The notes under the pieces were generated by a model. The model saw nothing but the letters and a program-made list of their open reading frames with translations, did not search any database and was not told the DNA's origin. From assembly GCA_937887565.1 (NCBI GenBank), contig CALABS010000069.1:77110-141109 (forward strand): DNA of 64,000 bases, read 5' to 3'. Position 1 is the stretch's first letter. Every line of letters starts with the position of its first letter. Of this stretch, positions 19,809 through 28,517 are shown piece after piece. This stretch comes from an uncultured Rhodospirillaceae bacterium. Its GTDB lineage: Bacteria; Pseudomonadota; Alphaproteobacteria; Rhodospirillales; Magnetospirillaceae. A program made the translations under genes and the position numbers.

Positions 19809-21167
19809 TCACCACCCCGCCGCCCGCTGGAGCGCCACCACGTGGCGGGCCTCCCGCGAGAAGGCCTCCGCCTGGCCCAGGGTCAGCACGCCCCGCTCCG
19901 CCAACGGCAGCAGCAGGCGGGCGAAAATCTCGGCGGTGACCAGCGAATCGCCCAGCGCGGTATGGCGCCCCGACACGTCAACCCCCAGCCGCCCGGCCAG
20001 TGCCTCGAGGTCGAGCTCGCCTTCCCCGGGGTCCAGCGCGGCGGCCAGCAGGATGGTGTCCAGCCGCGGCGGCTCGGGCCAGGCCAGGGCGCTGTCGGCG
20101 GCGGCGCGGCGCAAGAGGGCGATGTCGAAGCCGATATTGTGACCGACCACCACCGTGCCGTCGACCAGCGCCAGCAGCTCGGGCAGCACCTCGGCGATGG
20201 GCGGCTGGCCGGCGACCATGGCGGCGGTGATGCCGTGGACGGCGGTCGAGCGTTGAGGGATCGGCCGGCCGGGATCGACCAGGCGGTCGATGACCGCCGA
20301 GCGGTAGACCCGGCCCCCGTGCATGCGCACCGCCCCCACCGACACGATGCGGTCGCGGGAGACGTCGAGGCCGGTGGTCTCGGTGTCCAGCACGGTGACC
20401 GGAAGCTGGTCCAGCAGGGTGGCGGCCACCGGCGGCGGCGCCTTGGGCGGCACGTCGTGCAGGTCGAGCGCCACCTCCACCTCGCTGGCATGTTCGCCGG
20501 CGCGGACGGCGAACGAGACCACCACCCCGCGATGCTCGCCGAAATCGGCCATGCGGGCCGGCAAGGCGGTACCGTCAACGGTGCGCAGGGTGACCTCCAC
20601 CGCCTTGCGGCCGGCCGCCCGGGCCTGGGCGGCGGCGGCGGCGAAGCCGTCGCGGTCCAGCGCCGCGAACACCGAGGTGCCCACGGCGGCGCGCCCGCCG
20701 CCCAGGATGCCCTTGGCGGCGGCGTTGATCAGGCTGACCAGCCCGGTCTCGGTGACCACCACCACGCCGTTGCGCAAGGCGGCGATGACCGAGGCCAGGC
20801 GCTGGTCGGGCCGCGATCGTTCGAGCGCCCGGCGGGTCGCGATGTCGGCCACCAAGCCGGCCAGGCCGCCCACCGGGTCGTTGCCGTTGGCGGCGCGCAC
20901 GGTCAGCCGTTCGGGCGGCATCTGGCCGGCCGCCACCGCCTCCAGCCCCGACCGCACCAGCCGGAGGTCGTCGAAATGGCGCCGCGCCGCCTCGTGGGCC
21001 AGCATCAGGCCGATCCAGGCCAGCGCCGCCAGCCCCCCGATCAGCCACAGCGGCGCGGCGGCGGCCAGCCCCGCCGCCGGCAGCAGCGCCAGGACGGCGA
21101 GGACAAGGACGATGGCGCCGGCGGCCAGGGCGAACCAAGTGACCGGCCTGACGCCGCCGCCATTCAT
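19809..21167 (-). CDS. Membrane-anchored PAS / DnaQ-like 3'-5' exonuclease
   Basis: 452 residues. Two transmembrane helices at the N-terminus (about 8-30 and 38-58) are followed by a HAMP-like/linker region, a PAS-like domain (about 120-230; VIAALRNGVVVVTETGLVSL) and a DEDDh exonuclease domain (about 255-440). The exonuclease motifs are DTETTGLD (ExoI), VVGHNIGFDIALL (ExoII) and RHTALGDSLVTAEIF (ExoIII, with the catalytic His). Membrane-tethered DnaQ proteins of this kind recur beside CBS-DUF294 genes and symporters. Substrate is unknown; it is not the replicative epsilon subunit. It shares a 4-base start/stop overlap with the preceding gene. Confidence 0.82.
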   Translation of the reverse strand: MNGGGVRPVTWFALAAGAIVLVLAVLALLPAAGLAAAAPLWLIGGLAALAWIGLMLAHEAARRHFDDLRLVRSGLEAVAAGQMPPERLTVRAANGNDPVGGLAGLVADIATRRALERSRPDQRLASVIAALRNGVVVVTETGLVSLINAAAKGILGGGRAAVGTSVFAALDRDGFAAAAAQARAAGRKAVEVTLRTVDGTALPARMADFGEHRGVVVSFAVRAGEHASEVEVALDLHDVPPKAPPPVAATLLDQLPVTVLDTETTGLDVSRDRIVSVGAVRMHGGRVYRSAVIDRLVDPGRPIPQRSTAVHGITAAMVAGQPPIAEVLPELLALVDGTVVVGHNIGFDIALLRRAAADSALAWPEPPRLDTILLAAALDPGEGELDLEALAGRLGVDVSGRHTALGDSLVTAEIFARLLLPLAERGVLTLGQAEAFSREARHVVALQRAAGW

Positions 21168-21787
21168 GATGCGTCTCCGCCCCTGGGCAGGGCGGCGACC
21201 ACAGCCGCGGAGTCCAGCCGCCGCTCCAGCTCCTCGCGGAAGGTGATGTGGCCGAACCGCAGCAGGTTCTGCACCAGTTCGAAGTCCTCGCGCCGGAGCT
21301 TGGGATGGACGGGCAGCCCGTCATAGATACGCTGGGCAGTGTCGAAGCCCACATTGGCGGCCGGGATCGGCTCGGCCAGGCGCGAGCGGGCCAGCCGCGC
21401 CCGGAACTCCGCCCGTTCGGCGGCCCAGCCGTCGGCCTGGTCGGTGCCGGGACGCGGATGGGCGTCGAGATGGGCGTCGAAGATCCCGGCGATCCACTCG
21501 GCCAGCGCCGCCTCGCGGCCCCGGGCGAAAGGCCGCAGATGACCCTCGGCGACCAGGCAGATGTCGGCCAGGACCAGCCCGAAGGCCCCCCAGCGGCTCG
21601 CCTCCAACGCCTCCAGGAAGACCTGTTCCTTGAACAGCAGGTCCACGTTGGCGCCGGCCTTGGTCCGGCAATAGCCCGTCGTCGCCTTCTGGGCGAGGCG
21701 GGACGTCTCGGTGCCGATGAATTCGGCTAGGTCGTCGGGCGTGCGCAACGCCTTCGGCCGAACCCAATCGGCCAGATTCCTGAGCAT
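21164..21787 (-). CDS. Conserved-looking hypothetical protein, first gene of symporter-linked operon
   Basis: 207 residues from ATG 21787, chosen because GAGGAGCGAAGGAAA immediately precedes it; an in-frame start at 21826 lacks such a site. I do not recognise the family. It is a soluble, mostly helical protein (MLRNLADWVRPKALRTPDDL; QVFLEALEASRWGAFGLVLA; EDFELVQNLLRFGHITFRE) without signal peptide or Cys motif. It overlaps the exonuclease gene by 4 bases, so it is translationally coupled to it, and is transcribed away from the symporter genes. A role with the exonuclease or DUF294 protein is likely but untested. Confidence 0.65.
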   Translation of the reverse strand: MLRNLADWVRPKALRTPDDLAEFIGTETSRLAQKATTGYCRTKAGANVDLLFKEQVFLEALEASRWGAFGLVLADICLVAEGHLRPFARGREAALAEWIAGIFDAHLDAHPRPGTDQADGWAAERAEFRARLARSRLAEPIPAANVGFDTAQRIYDGLPVHPKLRREDFELVQNLLRFGHITFREELERRLDSAAVVAALPRGGDAS

Positions 21788-22090
21788 TTTCCTTCGCTCC
21801 TCCCGCAGGCGGGTTGTCCCCACCATATCTGTCGTTGGGGTGGCTACCCCGGAACCGGTGAATGGTTCCTATCTGCTTGTTATCATGCCGCTTCGATGCT
21901 ATCAAAGGCGACAATGGCATAAAGCCATCATCATTCGGAAGAGGGAGCCTTGACTACCATAGTCTTTACCCATGGGTTGAGGCTTCGCCGCCGAACGGCG
22001 GCCCGACAACAATAAAAAATACAAGTCGCTACAACTACAAGGCCGAACCAATCGGCCGGGCGATAAATCGAGGAAAAGGAGACGAACAAG
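21788..22090. promoter_or_regulatory. Divergent control region of symporter and exonuclease operons
   Basis: A 303-bp gene-free stretch, clearly more AT-rich than its surroundings (for example AATAAAAAAT near 22011). A short perfect stem lies at 21987-22002 (GCCGCCG AA CGGCGGC). The AAGGAGA ribosome site of the DUF4212 gene lies near 22076-22082. Both operons must start here; I cannot fix a promoter. Confidence 0.45.
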
Positions 22091-22360
22091 ATGTCGAATC
22101 AGGCTTTGACGCCGGAGCGCGCCAGGGAGTACTGGGGCCGCACCTCCGGCTTGATGTGGACGATGCTTGGAATCTGGTTTCTTTTCAGCTTCGTGATCCA
22201 CATGTTTGCCCCATCGCTCAACAGCATCACTTTCCTTGGCTTCCCCTTGGGCTTCTACATGGCGGCCCAGGGCTCCCTCATCATCTTCGTCATTGCGATC
22301 TTCTGGTACGCCAGCAAGCAAAACAGCATCGACGAAGAGTTCGGCGTCGCCGACGAATAG
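22091..22360 (+). CDS. DUF4212 small membrane subunit of symporter
   Basis: 89 residues with two membrane helices: about 24-43 (WTMLGIWFLFSFVIHMFAP) and 53-75 (FYMAAQGSLIIFVIAIFWYA). The N-terminal block with YWGRTSGLMW and the FPLGFYMAAQGS motif between the helices are typical of DUF4212. These proteins pair with VC_2705-type sodium/solute symporters, as YjcH does with ActP, and the symporter gene follows 13 bp later. An AAGGAGA ribosome site lies upstream. Confidence 0.9.
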   Translation: MSNQALTPERAREYWGRTSGLMWTMLGIWFLFSFVIHMFAPSLNSITFLGFPLGFYMAAQGSLIIFVIAIFWYASKQNSIDEEFGVADE

Positions 22361-22373
22361 GGGGGAACCGACC

Positions 22374-24203
22374 ATGGCCAAGAGCAGTTTCATCGACAAC
22401 CTCGGGAAGATCTACGCCTACTACACCGGCGGCTTCGTGGGCTTCACCATCCTGCTCGCCATCCTCGAGCAGCTGGGCGTGCCCAACAAGATCATCGGCT
22501 ATGCGTTCATCTTCCTGACCATCGGCGTCTACGCGCTGATCGGCGTCCTGTCCCGCACCGCCGAGGTGTCGGAATACTATGTCGCCGGCCGGGTGGTGCC
22601 GGCCTTCTACAACGGCATGGCGACCGGCGCCGACTGGATGAGCGCCGCCTCGTTCATCGGCATGGCCGGCACGCTGTACATGCTGGGCTATGACGGCCTG
22701 GCCTTCGTGCTGGGCTGGACCGGCGGCTACGTGCTGGTGGCGGTGCTTCTCGCCCCCTACCTGCGCAAGTTCGGCCAGTTCACCGTGCCGGACTTCCTGG
22801 GCGCCCGCTACGGCGGCAACCTCGCCCGCCTGATCGGCGTGGCGGTGCTGATCACCGCCTCCTTCGCCTATGTGGTGGCCCAGATCTTCGGCGTCGGCAT
22901 CATCGCCTCGCGCTTCCTCGGCATCCCGTTCGAGGTGGCGGTGTTCGTGGGCTTGGCCGGCATCCTGGTGTGCTCGATGCTGGGCGGCATGCGGGCGGTG
23001 ACCTGGACCCAGGTGGCCCAGTACATCATCCTGATTGTCGCCTATCTGATTCCGGTGGTGTGGATGTCGGCCAAGGTGACCGGCGTTCCCATCCCGCAGC
23101 TGATGTACGGTCAGGCGCTGCAGAAGATCACCGCCCTCGAACCCACCCTGGGCGTCGCCAAGGGCCATGTCGCGGCCTTCGCCGACGCCAAGGGCCAGTT
23201 CAGCATGACCTCGGCGGTCAACTTCTTCCTGCTGATCGCCTGTCTGATGATCGGCACGGCGTCGCTGCCCCACATCCTGATGCGCTACTTCACCACGCCG
23301 TCGGTGAAGCAGGCCCGTCAGTCGGTGGGCTGGTCGCTGTTCTTCATCTTCCTGCTGTACTTCACCGCCCCCTCCTACGCGGCCTTCGCCAAGCTGGAGG
23401 TCTACCAGAACGTCGTCGGCCTGGGCATCGACCAGTTGCCGCAGTGGGTGCGCGCCTGGGGCCAGGTGGGCCTGGTCGGCGCCTGCGACGCGGCCAACGC
23501 CGTCGACACCTTCGCCATGTGCAAGGGGGTGGCCGGCAATGCCGACGGCATCCTGCAACTGTCGGAGTTCAAGATCCATCCGGACGCCATCGTGCTGGCG
23601 ACGCCGGAGATCGCCGGCCTGCCCTATGTGGTGGCCGGCCTGGTCGCCGCCGGCGGTCTCGCCGCCGCGCTGTCGACCGCCGACGGCCTGCTGCTGGCCA
23701 TCGCCAACGCCCTGTCGCACGACGTCTACTACCGCATGATCGACCCCAAGGCCGACACCAAGAAGCGCCTGATCGCCAGCCGCGTGCTGCTGATCTGCGT
23801 GGCCATCGTCGCCGCCTGGGTGGCGTCCATGAAGCCGTCGACCATTCTGTCGATGGTCGCCTGGGCGTTCTCCATCGCCGCCTCGGGGCTGTTCCCGGCC
23901 CTGGTGATGGGGGTGTGGTGGAAGCGCACCACCTCGACCGGCGCCGTCGCCGGCATGGTCGTGGGCTTCGGCGTCTGCCTCTATTACCTGATCACGACCC
24001 AGTTCTATGACGCGCCGCTGTGGTTCGGGATCAAGAACATCTCGTGCGGGGCCTTCGGCATTCCGGCGGCGTTCCTGACCACCGTGGTGGTCAGCCTGTT
24101 CACGCCGGCGCCGTCGAAGGAGATGCAGGACTTCATCGACTCGATCCGCGTCCCCAAGGGCGACGTGGTCCTGGCCGATGCCCGTCACAGCATCGACAAG
24201 TAG
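22374..24203 (+). CDS. Sodium/solute symporter, VC_2705/ActP-like
   Basis: 609 residues from ATG 22374 with GGGGGAACC upstream. About 13 hydrophobic helices are visible, with SSS-family blocks AEVSEYYVAGRVVPAFYNGMA, ADWMSAASFIGMAGTLYMLG, KFGQFTVPDFLGARYGG and the late AAALSTADGLLLAIANALSHD. This is the VC_2705 subfamily that pairs with DUF4212, close to acetate permease ActP, and longer than ActP by an internal hydrophilic segment (about 345-410). It probably imports acetate or another monocarboxylate with Na+. A classical terminator follows at 24224-24257. Confidence 0.9.
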   Translation: MAKSSFIDNLGKIYAYYTGGFVGFTILLAILEQLGVPNKIIGYAFIFLTIGVYALIGVLSRTAEVSEYYVAGRVVPAFYNGMATGADWMSAASFIGMAGTLYMLGYDGLAFVLGWTGGYVLVAVLLAPYLRKFGQFTVPDFLGARYGGNLARLIGVAVLITASFAYVVAQIFGVGIIASRFLGIPFEVAVFVGLAGILVCSMLGGMRAVTWTQVAQYIILIVAYLIPVVWMSAKVTGVPIPQLMYGQALQKITALEPTLGVAKGHVAAFADAKGQFSMTSAVNFFLLIACLMIGTASLPHILMRYFTTPSVKQARQSVGWSLFFIFLLYFTAPSYAAFAKLEVYQNVVGLGIDQLPQWVRAWGQVGLVGACDAANAVDTFAMCKGVAGNADGILQLSEFKIHPDAIVLATPEIAGLPYVVAGLVAAGGLAAALSTADGLLLAIANALSHDVYYRMIDPKADTKKRLIASRVLLICVAIVAAWVASMKPSTILSMVAWAFSIAASGLFPALVMGVWWKRTTSTGAVAGMVVGFGVCLYYLITTQFYDAPLWFGIKNISCGAFGIPAAFLTTVVVSLFTPAPSKEMQDFIDSIRVPKGDVVLADARHSIDK

Positions 24204-24223
24204 CGCGACCGCTGTCACCATCG

Positions 24224-24257
24224 CGGGGTCCCCGGCCGCCGGGGACCCCCTTTTTTT
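24224..24257 (+). terminator. Rho-independent terminator of symporter operon
   Basis: GGGGTCCCCGG-CCG-CCGGGGACCCC forms a perfect long stem directly followed by seven T. It lies 20 bp after the symporter stop and 10 bp before the next start, so downstream genes need read-through or their own promoter. Confidence 0.92.
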
Positions 24258-24267
24258 GGACGCCCCC

Positions 24268-24597
24268 ATGGACCAGCAAACCCCGGATTTCGTCCTCGGC
24301 TACCTGCCGTTCTGGATCGTCGCCTACGGCACCGCCATCGTCGCATGGTCGTGCGTGGGCCGCTTCCTGCTGGAGCTGCTGGTCCCACCGACCTCCCCCA
24401 ACTACATCCTCAAATGGTTCCAGCGCCTGACCAACTGGGCGGTGGCGGCGACGCGGGCGATCACGCCGCGTTTCTTCCACACCCGCCACCTGCCGCTGAT
24501 CACCGCCTATTGGGCCTTCGTGGTCCGCTTCGCGGCCACCACCTGGATGCTGAACCACGGCCTGGTCCCCGCCCTGAGCCAGGGAGCCGCCCCATGA
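24268..24597 (+). CDS. Small membrane protein in symporter cluster
   Basis: 109 residues from ATG 24268 (MDQQTPDFVLGYLPFWIVAY). There is a strong helix at about 12-35, an amphipathic segment, then a second hydrophobic stretch at about 73-95 (LITAYWAFVVRFAATTW). It is not recognised beyond similarity in layout to small proteins that accompany VC_2705 symporters. It starts 10 bp after the symporter terminator and overlaps the next gene by ATGA. Confidence 0.65.
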   Translation: MDQQTPDFVLGYLPFWIVAYGTAIVAWSCVGRFLLELLVPPTSPNYILKWFQRLTNWAVAATRAITPRFFHTRHLPLITAYWAFVVRFAATTWMLNHGLVPALSQGAAP

Positions 24598-24890
24598 ACC
24601 CGCGCACCGTCTTCGTGGCCGTGCTGGCCATGTGCATGCTGGCCGGCTTCACCTCGCCGGCGCTGCTGTGGGTGCTGGCCCTGGCGGGCTTCTGGCTGCC
24701 CGACTTCCTGGCCACGCCGGCTTTCGCGCTTTATGGCACCTCGCTGATCGTGTCGGTGTCGGTGCTGCTGGCGTCGGGGGTGCCGGTGGCCCTGTTCGAG
24801 CGCCTCACCGGCCGCGCCGCCACCGACACCCCGGCCATGCTGGTATGGCTGGCAGGGGCGGGACTGCTGACCCTGCCGGGCATGCTTTAG
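24594..24890 (+). CDS. Small membrane protein, coupled to preceding gene
   Basis: 98 residues, almost entirely hydrophobic: helices near 5-35 (TVFVAVLAMCMLAGFTSPAL), 48-70 (TSLIVSVSVLLASGVPVALF) and 84-98. Its ATG overlaps the previous stop (ATGA), implying translational coupling and a joint membrane complex with that protein. The only recognisable biology is its place in the symporter cluster. Confidence 0.65.
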   Translation: MNPRTVFVAVLAMCMLAGFTSPALLWVLALAGFWLPDFLATPAFALYGTSLIVSVSVLLASGVPVALFERLTGRAATDTPAMLVWLAGAGLLTLPGML

Positions 24891-24948
24891 CCCCATCCCC
24901 TTCCGGAGAGGGCGGGGACGATCCATGTGAATCCCAGGAGGGCTCCAC

Positions 24949-25314
24949 ATGGACCGAATCCGCCGTCTGGCCGAGTTGTCGGTGGCGCGGGGCTGTGCCT
25001 TCGCGCTGTTGGGAATCAGCACCTTCGTGCTCGGCCTGTCGGGCGAGCCGGGCCTCGCCATCCGCTCGGCGGCCATCCTGCTGACGCTGATGGCGGTGGT
25101 GCTGTGGCACCGCGGCCGCTCGGCCGAGGCGGTCCATTACCGCCGCCGCGAGGTCTGGCTGATGATGCGCGGCCGGGTCGACCTGCCCGAGGAGCGTCTC
25201 CACGCCTTGATCAGCGGCGTCATGCGCGAGGTCTATCTGAGCTATGCCCGGCGCATCGGCGCGCCGGCGGCGGGATGCTGGATGATCGACCTGGGCGCCC
25301 GCATGCTGGGCTGA
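24949..25314 (+). CDS. Small membrane protein, paralogue A
   Basis: 121 residues. MDRIRRLAELSVARG is followed by two hydrophobic helices (about 17-32 and 40-60) and a soluble tail with RRREVWLMMRGR, ISGVMREVYLSYARR and a final MIDLGARMLG. The next gene encodes a clear paralogue with the same blocks. Unknown family. The tail is cytoplasmic by charge. Confidence 0.65.
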   Translation: MDRIRRLAELSVARGCAFALLGISTFVLGLSGEPGLAIRSAAILLTLMAVVLWHRGRSAEAVHYRRREVWLMMRGRVDLPEERLHALISGVMREVYLSYARRIGAPAAGCWMIDLGARMLG

Positions 25315-25463
25315 CGCCGCACGAAATGTAGGCATCCCGACGCACGGGCGATTGACCAATGTCATCGCCGCGACAATGGGATTGGCGGAAAACCGGGTTC
25401 GTCCGGACTGGCCCGCCCCTTGCTTCGTGCCTTCCGGGCTTCCCGTTGCCGACAGGTGCCGCC

Positions 25464-25832
25464 ATGGATCGCATCCGCTACTTCGCCGAACTGTCCGTCC
25501 GCCGGGCCACCGGCTTCGGCCTGCTGGCCATCGGGCTGGTGGCGGTGGGGCTGTCCTTCGACCCCACCTTGGCGGTGCGCGCCACCGCCATCCTGCTGAC
25601 CCTGGAGGCGGCCATCCTGTGGCGGTTCTCGCTGCGCTCGGGCACCACGCCGTTCCAGCGCCGCGAGGTCTGGCTGTTGCTGGACGGCGAGCACGGGCTG
25701 GGCAGCGACCGCCGCGCCCAGCGGGTGATCAGCGAGGTGATGCGCGAGACCTTCGACGCCTATTCGCGCCGCCTGACCGGCCCGGCCGCCGCCTGCTGGA
25801 CCTTCGACCTGGCCGCCCGCCTGTTCGGTTAG
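25464..25832 (+). CDS. Small membrane protein, paralogue B
   Basis: 122 residues, a tandem paralogue of the preceding gene: shared MDRIR-xAELSVRR, two helices with AIRS/AVRATAILLTLxA, then QRREVWLLLDGE, ISEVMRETFDAYSRRL, PAAACWTFDLAARLFG. Roughly half the positions agree by eye. The pair arose by local duplication. Function unknown. Confidence 0.65.
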   Translation: MDRIRYFAELSVRRATGFGLLAIGLVAVGLSFDPTLAVRATAILLTLEAAILWRFSLRSGTTPFQRREVWLLLDGEHGLGSDRRAQRVISEVMRETFDAYSRRLTGPAAACWTFDLAARLFG

Positions 25833-25985
25833 GCCCGCCCTCCTCGGAAGCGAACCGCCCGTCCGGTCATTCCCTATTGCCAGTCGCCGCCGCAACTGGA
25901 ACCATGGAGTCCGTGCCGCCTTCAATGGCACCGCGGCCGGCGCCGCCGGACCGATGGACCGGGCTCCAGTTCTGGAGAAAGCTCA

Positions 25986-28010
25986 ATGACCGGCAAGACA
26001 TCCCTTCCCCGCGCCGCCGCCCTCGTCGGGCCCTTCGCCAGCGGCAAGACCAGCCTTCTCGACGCCCTCCTGTTCCGGGCCGGGGCCATTCCCCGCCAGG
26101 GCAAGGTCAAGGACGGCACCACGGTGGGCGATTCCTCGCCCGAGGCCCGCGACCGCCGCATGAGCGTCGAGCCCAACATGGTCGCCTGCGACTATCTCGG
26201 CGACAAATGGACCTTCATCGATTGCCCCGGCTCGGTGGAGTTCCAGCAGGACGCCTTCAACGCCTTGATGATCGCCGACACCGCCGTGGTGGTGTGCGAG
26301 CCCGACCCGGGCCGCGCCGTCATGGTGGCCCCGCTGCTGAAATTCCTCGACGAGCGCCAGATCCCCCACCTGTTGTTCATCAACAAGATGGACAGCTCGG
26401 GGGCGCGCCTGTCCGAAACGCTCGAGGCCCTGCAGGCCGTGTCCGAACGGCCGCTGGTGTTGCGCGAGGTCCCCATCCGCGAGGGCGAGGCGGTGGTCGG
26501 CTTCGTCGACCTGGTCAGCGAGCGCGCCTACAAGTACCGGCCGGGCCAGTCCTCGGACCTGATCAAGATTCCCGAATCCATGCTGGCCGAGGAGCGGCAG
26601 GCGCGCCAGGAGATGCTGGAGCACCTGGCCGATTTCGACGACCACCTCCTGGAGGAGCTGCTGGAGGACGTGGCGCCGCCCAACGACGAAGTCTATGGCG
26701 ACCTCGCCAAGGACCTCGCCGACGACCTGATCGTGCCGGTGTTCTTCGGCTCGGCCGAGACCGACGGCGGCATTACCCGGCTGTGGAAGGCGCTGCGCCA
26801 CGACGTGCCCGAGCCCGCCGCCGCCGCCGCCCGCCTGGGCTTGGCCACCGATGGCGGCGCGGCGGGACGGGTGTTCAAGACGGTGCATGCCCTGCACACC
26901 GGCAAGCTGTCCTTCGCGCGGGTGTTCCGGGGCGAGTTCTCGGACGGGCAGGCGGTGGACGGCACCCGCATCTCCGGCCTGTTCGCGCCCGCCGCCGGCG
27001 GCCCCGCCAAGACCGCCAAGGGCGGCGTCGGCGAGGTGGTGGCGTTCGGCAAGCTGGACACGGTCGCCACCGGCGCCGTGGTCGGCGATGGCGCTCCGGA
27101 GGGATCGGACTGGCCGCCCGCCCTGGAACCGCTGTTCGGGCTGGTGGTCCATGCCGAGAAGAAGGGCGACGACGTCAAGCTGTCGGGCGCCCTCACCAAG
27201 CTGGTGGAGGAGGACCCCTCCTACCGCCTGGAGCAAAACGAATTCAGTGAACTGGTCCTGTGGGGCCAGGGCGAAATCCACGTCGGGACCGCCATCGACC
27301 GGCTGAGAAACCGTTTCAACCTGGGTGTGACCACGGCCAAGCCGACCATCCCCTACAAGGAGACCATCCGCAAGCCGACCAGCGTGCACGGCCGCCACAA
27401 GAAGCAGTCGGGCGGCCACGGCCAGTTCGGCGACGTCCACATCGACATCCGCCCGCAGGGACGCGGCGAGGGCTTCGCCTTCGAGGACAGGATCGTCGGC
27501 GGCGTCATTCCCAAGCAGTACATCCCCGCCGTCGAGGACGGGGTGCGCGAGTTCCTCGGCCAGGGGCCGCTTGGCTTCCCGGTGGTGGATCTGGCGGTGA
27601 CGCTGACCCAGGGCAGCTATCACTCGGTGGACAGTTCGGACATGGCGTTCAAGACCGCCGCCCGCATCGCCATGACCGAGGGCCTGCCCAAATGCGACCC
27701 CATCCTGCTGGAGCCGATCCTCAGCGTCGAGATCTCGGTGCCCAACGACTACACCGCCAAGGCCCAGCGCATCGTCACCGGCCGCCGCGGCCAGATCCTG
27801 GGCTTCGACGCCCGCGAGGGATGGAGCGGCTGGGACACCGTGTCGGCCTATCTGCCGCAGGCGGAAATGGGCGACCTGATCGTCGAACTGCGGTCGCTGA
27901 CCATGGGCGTCGGCAGTTTCACCTGGCGCTTCGACCATCTCCAGGAACTGACGGGCCGCGCCGCCACCCAGGTGGTGGAGGAACGAAAGCAGGCGCTGGA
28001 GAAAGCCTGA
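25986..28010 (+). CDS. Elongation factor G-like GTPase (EF-G paralogue)
   Basis: 674 residues with the EF-G domain order. The G domain has P-loop GPFASGKTSL (canonical EF-G has AHIDAGKTT), DCPGSVEF for G3 and INKMD for G4. Domains II-V follow; domain IV has HKKQSGGHGQFGDVHIDIRP and domain V ends with GRRGQILGFDAREGWSGW. The P-loop and switch I (GTTVGDSSPEARDRRMSVEPN) mark it as the EF-G-like group found beside true FusA in many bacteria, whose precise role is unsettled. It lies outside a str operon, consistent with being the second copy. It follows the paralogue pair by about 150 bp on the same strand. Confidence 0.85.
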   Translation: MTGKTSLPRAAALVGPFASGKTSLLDALLFRAGAIPRQGKVKDGTTVGDSSPEARDRRMSVEPNMVACDYLGDKWTFIDCPGSVEFQQDAFNALMIADTAVVVCEPDPGRAVMVAPLLKFLDERQIPHLLFINKMDSSGARLSETLEALQAVSERPLVLREVPIREGEAVVGFVDLVSERAYKYRPGQSSDLIKIPESMLAEERQARQEMLEHLADFDDHLLEELLEDVAPPNDEVYGDLAKDLADDLIVPVFFGSAETDGGITRLWKALRHDVPEPAAAAARLGLATDGGAAGRVFKTVHALHTGKLSFARVFRGEFSDGQAVDGTRISGLFAPAAGGPAKTAKGGVGEVVAFGKLDTVATGAVVGDGAPEGSDWPPALEPLFGLVVHAEKKGDDVKLSGALTKLVEEDPSYRLEQNEFSELVLWGQGEIHVGTAIDRLRNRFNLGVTTAKPTIPYKETIRKPTSVHGRHKKQSGGHGQFGDVHIDIRPQGRGEGFAFEDRIVGGVIPKQYIPAVEDGVREFLGQGPLGFPVVDLAVTLTQGSYHSVDSSDMAFKTAARIAMTEGLPKCDPILLEPILSVEISVPNDYTAKAQRIVTGRRGQILGFDAREGWSGWDTVSAYLPQAEMGDLIVELRSLTMGVGSFTWRFDHLQELTGRAATQVVEERKQALEKA

Positions 28011-28059
28011 CCACCTTCCCATATCCCCCGGTGAGCCAACCACTCACCGGGGGTTTTCC

Positions 28060-28398
28060 ATGGCCGACGACGCCTGGCACGCACCTTACGAGAAACTCAG
28101 CCGCGAGACGGTGACGCTGCACTTCGCCATCCGCTCACTGCAGGAGGAACTGGAGGCCATCGATTGGTACCGGCAGCGCGCCGACGACTGCGACGACGCG
28201 GCCCTGCGGGAGATCCTGCTGCACAACATGCGCGAGGAGATGGAGCACGCCGCCATGATCCTGGAGTGGCTGCGGCGCAACAGCACCGACTTCGCCGGCC
28301 AGGTCAAGACCTACCTGTTCAGCGAGGGCGACATCACCGAGGTCGAGGAAGAGGCGGAAGCCGGCGACGGCCGCAGCGATCCCGAACGGCACCGCTGA
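28060..28398 (+). CDS. Encapsulated ferritin-like protein (EncFtn)
   Basis: 112 residues closely matching the Rhodospirillum-type encapsulated ferritin: LQEELEAIDWYRQRADDCDD and REILLHNMREEMEHAAMILEW, then FAGQVKTYLFSEGDITEVEEE. The ferroxidase ligands expected in EncFtn (a Glu in the EELEAIDW helix, then Glu60 and His63 in EEMEHAAM) are present. EncFtn forms ring decamers that oxidise Fe(II) and depends on an encapsulin shell for storage. Neither an encapsulin gene nor the usual C-terminal cargo-loading tail is seen: the protein ends GDGRSDPERHR. It starts 49 bp after the EF-G-like stop. A hairpin follows the stop. Confidence 0.88.
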   Translation: MADDAWHAPYEKLSRETVTLHFAIRSLQEELEAIDWYRQRADDCDDAALREILLHNMREEMEHAAMILEWLRRNSTDFAGQVKTYLFSEGDITEVEEEAEAGDGRSDPERHR

Positions 28399-28407
28399 CG
28401 AAAAGAC

Positions 28408-28431
28408 CCCCGGCCGAGAGGCCGGGGGCGC
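28408..28431 (+). terminator. Hairpin after EncFtn gene
   Basis: CCCCCGGCC-GAGA-GGCCGGGGG is a 9-10 bp perfect stem 10 bp beyond the stop. No T run follows, so it may slow rather than end transcription, or protect the 3' end. Confidence 0.6.
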
Positions 28432-28517
28432 AGTGGCTCAGAGGGGCTGTGCCCAGGGAGAAACGGTGTCAAACAGGCTGTGAAAAAATGCTGATTTGGC
28501 CTCCAGATGCCCTTTTC

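Noticed and set aside
22290..24269. Long - strand frame opposite the symporter
   Set aside because: His/Gly/Gln-rich antisense shadow without family signature; symporter motifs on + are unmistakable.
25983..28043. Long - strand frame opposite the EF-G-like gene
   Set aside because: Antisense shadow; GTPase motifs lie on +.
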